Assembly (NCBI GenBank): GCA_021740745.1
Contig: JAIOZF010000003.1
Location: 1-64,000 of the forward strand
Source: Crocinitomicaceae bacterium
GTDB lineage: Bacteria; Bacteroidota; Bacteroidia; Flavobacteriales_D; Crocinitomicaceae
Direction of reading: 5' to 3'
Length of the DNA stretch: 64,000 nucleotides
The stretch's first letter is position 1; every line of letters starts with the position of its first letter. A model generated the notes under the pieces. The model searched no databases, had not been told where the DNA came from, and saw only the letters and a list, made by a program, of their open reading frames with translations. Position numbers and translations under genes: made by a program. Shown here piece by piece: positions 62,450 through 64,000 of the stretch.

Positions 62450-63682
62450 ATGAAAAAAGTTCTAATTATTTTTACCACTGTAATACTCTCTAACCTTTCT
62501 AAAGCACAGTGGTCACAGGTCAATAACGGTCTGCAGGATCTATCCCTTGGTGTGCGCTCAATTGCTGGGCACAATGGTAAAATGTACACAGGCACATTGA
62601 GTGGATTTAAATTGTATAAAAGTTCCGATTATGGGAATAACTGGACGGAAATTTCAACTCCGGTGATTAGTGGAATACCTGTTTCAACTCATTCTTACGG
62701 AAACCGTCTCTTCTTCGGGTTAAATGTTTCATGGGACGATCTATACTATACCGATGATGATGGAGCAACCTGGCAAGTCGCTCAAGGAGGTCCGCAAAGT
62801 TCTGTGGTGAGAGGTTTTTTCACATTATCTAGCACGCTCTTCTGCTATACAAGTAATTTAGGTGTCTACAGATCAACGGATGGCGGAACTAATTGGGCGC
62901 AGATCAATAATGGTTTAACCACTCTTAATGTTGTGAAAATAGAGGCTATTGGTAGTCGATTGTTCGCTTGTACCATCAATGGAGGTGTTTATATGTCGGA
63001 TGATAACGGTGATACCTGGATTCAATCCAATAATGGTATTTTATCAAGTCACCTTGCAGGTTATCAATTATTTCGTTTGGGATCTGACCTCTATTATATG
63101 GATCAATCTACAGGAAGGTATAAAAGTACGGACCAAGGAAATAGCTGGAATTCGATCACCCAACCTTCATTTTGGGGGATTAAACCCAGAATAGTTTATC
63201 GGAATGCCCAATCAGGCAATATCTATATGAAAAATGCTTTTGGAGTATTTGGTGAAATAGACAGCCTTTTTGTCTCTTATAATGAGGGTGCAAACTGGAC
63301 GAACATCACCGAGAATCTTCCACAGGCATTTAATGAAGCAGAATTCACCGAATACAACGGATATGTTTTCTATGCGTTTGATATTCTTGTTGCTGGAGAA
63401 GGTGTTTATCGCAGAGGGGATTTTAATTCACTTTCAGAAAAAGAGGAATACGATATAGAGATTTATCCAAACCCCGCAAGTGATAAAATCAATTTGAACT
63501 CTGATCAACCTCTGCAATCAGTCGCGATGATCGATATTTCAGGTAGAACGGTCCTTGTTAGAAGTTTGAATTTCAACAAAAGCTGCTCATTGGAACTTGC
63601 TGAACTCCCAAAAGGATATTATGTACTCAAGTTGACTACCTCCAGTGGAAATCAAGTCAGTAAAAAAGTAATCATCGAGTAG
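62450..63682 (+). CDS. T9SS-sorted BNR/sialidase-like repeat protein
   Basis: A 410-residue secreted protein: signal peptide (MKKVLIIFTTVILSNLSKAQ), then propeller-type repeats with Asp-box features (KLYKSSDYGNNWTEI, YYTDDDGATWQVA, YRSTDGGTNWAQINNG, YMSDDNGDTWIQSNNG, YKSTDQGNSWNSI, FVSYNEGANWTNI), and a type A sorting domain (IEIYPNPASDKINLNS to NQVSKKVIIE). The six or so S/T-x-D-x-G-x-x-W motifs mark BNR blades, as in sialidase-like and YCF48-like proteins; no catalytic sialidase residues are evident, so a binding role is more likely. It faces the two-component operon and shares its operator region. Confidence 0.87.
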   Translation: MKKVLIIFTTVILSNLSKAQWSQVNNGLQDLSLGVRSIAGHNGKMYTGTLSGFKLYKSSDYGNNWTEISTPVISGIPVSTHSYGNRLFFGLNVSWDDLYYTDDDGATWQVAQGGPQSSVVRGFFTLSSTLFCYTSNLGVYRSTDGGTNWAQINNGLTTLNVVKIEAIGSRLFACTINGGVYMSDDNGDTWIQSNNGILSSHLAGYQLFRLGSDLYYMDQSTGRYKSTDQGNSWNSITQPSFWGIKPRIVYRNAQSGNIYMKNAFGVFGEIDSLFVSYNEGANWTNITENLPQAFNEAEFTEYNGYVFYAFDILVAGEGVYRRGDFNSLSEKEEYDIEIYPNPASDKINLNSDQPLQSVAMIDISGRTVLVRSLNFNKSCSLELAELPKGYYVLKLTTSSGNQVSKKVIIE

Positions 63683-63738
63683 TCGGAGACAACCTGAATT
63701 ATAATAAATCAGAAATCAATCCTAAGTTTTAGCTTCTG

Positions 63739-63780
63739 ACGGGCACACGAATCAATTATTGGTCGTGTGCCCGTTTCATT
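63739..63780 (+). terminator. rho-independent terminator after the BNR-repeat gene
   Basis: ACGGGCACACGA and TCGTGTGCCCGT form a perfect 12-bp stem with a 12-nt loop, followed by a T-rich stretch. Confidence 0.82.
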
Positions 63781-63894
63781 TTTCATCAGATAAGGACCTG
63801 TATCTTGCTTCACACAAGAATAGACATATTTCCATTTCATTTTGTGTATGCATTATGGAACTTATTGGCGAATAGAATTGGTAGTAGTTATGAA

Positions 63895-63916
63895 ATATAC
63901 GAAACTCTGCGTATTT
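63895..63916. promoter_or_regulatory. second copy of the response-regulator operator candidate
   Basis: Matches the palindrome at 62353-62374 in 18 of 22 positions, including an intact GCGTATTT half-site, and lies 52 nt before the ATG at 63969. Confidence 0.6.
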
Positions 63917-63936
63917 ACCCTTTACTAAAGAAATCG

Positions 63937-63944
63937 GAGCTTTG
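63937..63944 (+). promoter_or_regulatory. near-consensus -7 element before the truncated gene
   Basis: GAGCTTTG differs from TAnnTTTG by one base and lies exactly 20 nt after the operator copy at 63895-63916. Confidence 0.4.
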
Positions 63945-63968
63945 CATAGAAATTTTAAAACCTTTCAA

Positions 63969-64000
63969 ATGAAAAAAGTAATCTCTGTTTTAAGTATAGT
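63969..64000 (+). CDS. exported protein, cut by window edge
   Basis: An ATG at 63969 opens a frame reading MKKVISVLSI that runs off the window. The first residues look like the beginning of a signal peptide and match the start of the neighbouring BNR-repeat gene (MKKV). The same operator and -7-like geometry precedes it. Function cannot be told from ten codons; another T9SS or surface protein is a reasonable guess. Confidence 0.55.
   Translation, partial: MKKVISVLSI

Noticed and set aside
1-64000. tRNA, rRNA, riboswitch or CRISPR array
   Set aside because: No TPsiC-like GGTTCRA cores in a cloverleaf context, no rRNA signature, no recognised riboswitch upstream of biosynthetic genes, and no regularly spaced repeats were seen by eye.

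Overview
The window is AT-rich chromosome from a member of the Bacteroidota, most likely Flavobacteriales and close to the Crocinitomicaceae/Fluviicola group. That placement is an inference. It rests on five proteins with type IX secretion (T9SS) C-terminal sorting domains (four type A, one gliding-motility-associated type B), TonB-dependent receptor architecture, a short primary sigma factor of 289 residues, promoter-like boxes matching the Bacteroidota -7 element TAnnTTTG, and weak or absent Shine-Dalgarno sequences. Most of the window is ordinary, densely packed chromosome. No rRNA, tRNA or CRISPR array was recognised.

Layout. 1-1530: peptide deformylase (cut by the window edge), ruvX, dapD. 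1635-7853: TetR regulator with a perfect palindromic operator candidate, then TolC, adaptor and RND pump genes. 8011-9402: dihydrolipoyl dehydrogenase. 9471-17953 (minus strand): a secreted nuclease/nucleotidase operon made of a lamin-tail T9SS protein, a TonB receptor, a T9SS endonuclease I, a 5'-nucleotidase split into two exported proteins, and an outer-membrane barrel. 18307-33210: DPP IV, citrate synthase, rRNA methyltransferase, patatin/barrel fusion, VOC protein, DUF4249 lipoprotein, priA, rpoD, and a phosphatase/methyltransferase/Crp operon. 33203-40564: DnaJ-like protein, htpG, an unknown membrane protein, an SDR, a YARHG lipoprotein, a DUF2306-like protein. 40667-50642: T9SS type B protein, DUF1573, NUDIX, pyrE, SRPBCC, birA, then rsfS-ftsH-cdsA-psd, a small Lys/Cys-rich exported protein, and xth. 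50753-56072: mutS2 without Smr, a repeat-rich gap, a barrel protein, aconitase.

56274-59709 is the accessory part. A T9SS-sorted seven-repeat propeller protein lies between inverted repeats and structured noncoding DNA, followed by an IS1182-like element that appears to have inserted into the same repeat. 59811-64000 holds a TPR sensor kinase and a NarL-type response regulator, facing a T9SS-secreted BNR-repeat protein and a truncated second exported protein.

Most interesting observations. (1) A 22-bp palindrome lies between the response regulator and its divergent T9SS neighbour and recurs, 18/22 conserved, before the next exported gene. In all three directions it sits exactly 20 bp from a -7-like box, suggesting a small regulon. 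(2) The split 5'-nucleotidase sits in what looks like an extracellular DNA-scavenging operon. (3) The propeller gene has cassette-like flanks, and an IS seems to have inserted into one of them. (4) Several genes carry the -7 box 3-5 nt before the start codon, implying leaderless or near-leaderless transcripts. In three other places the TTG of a -7 box mimics a start codon.
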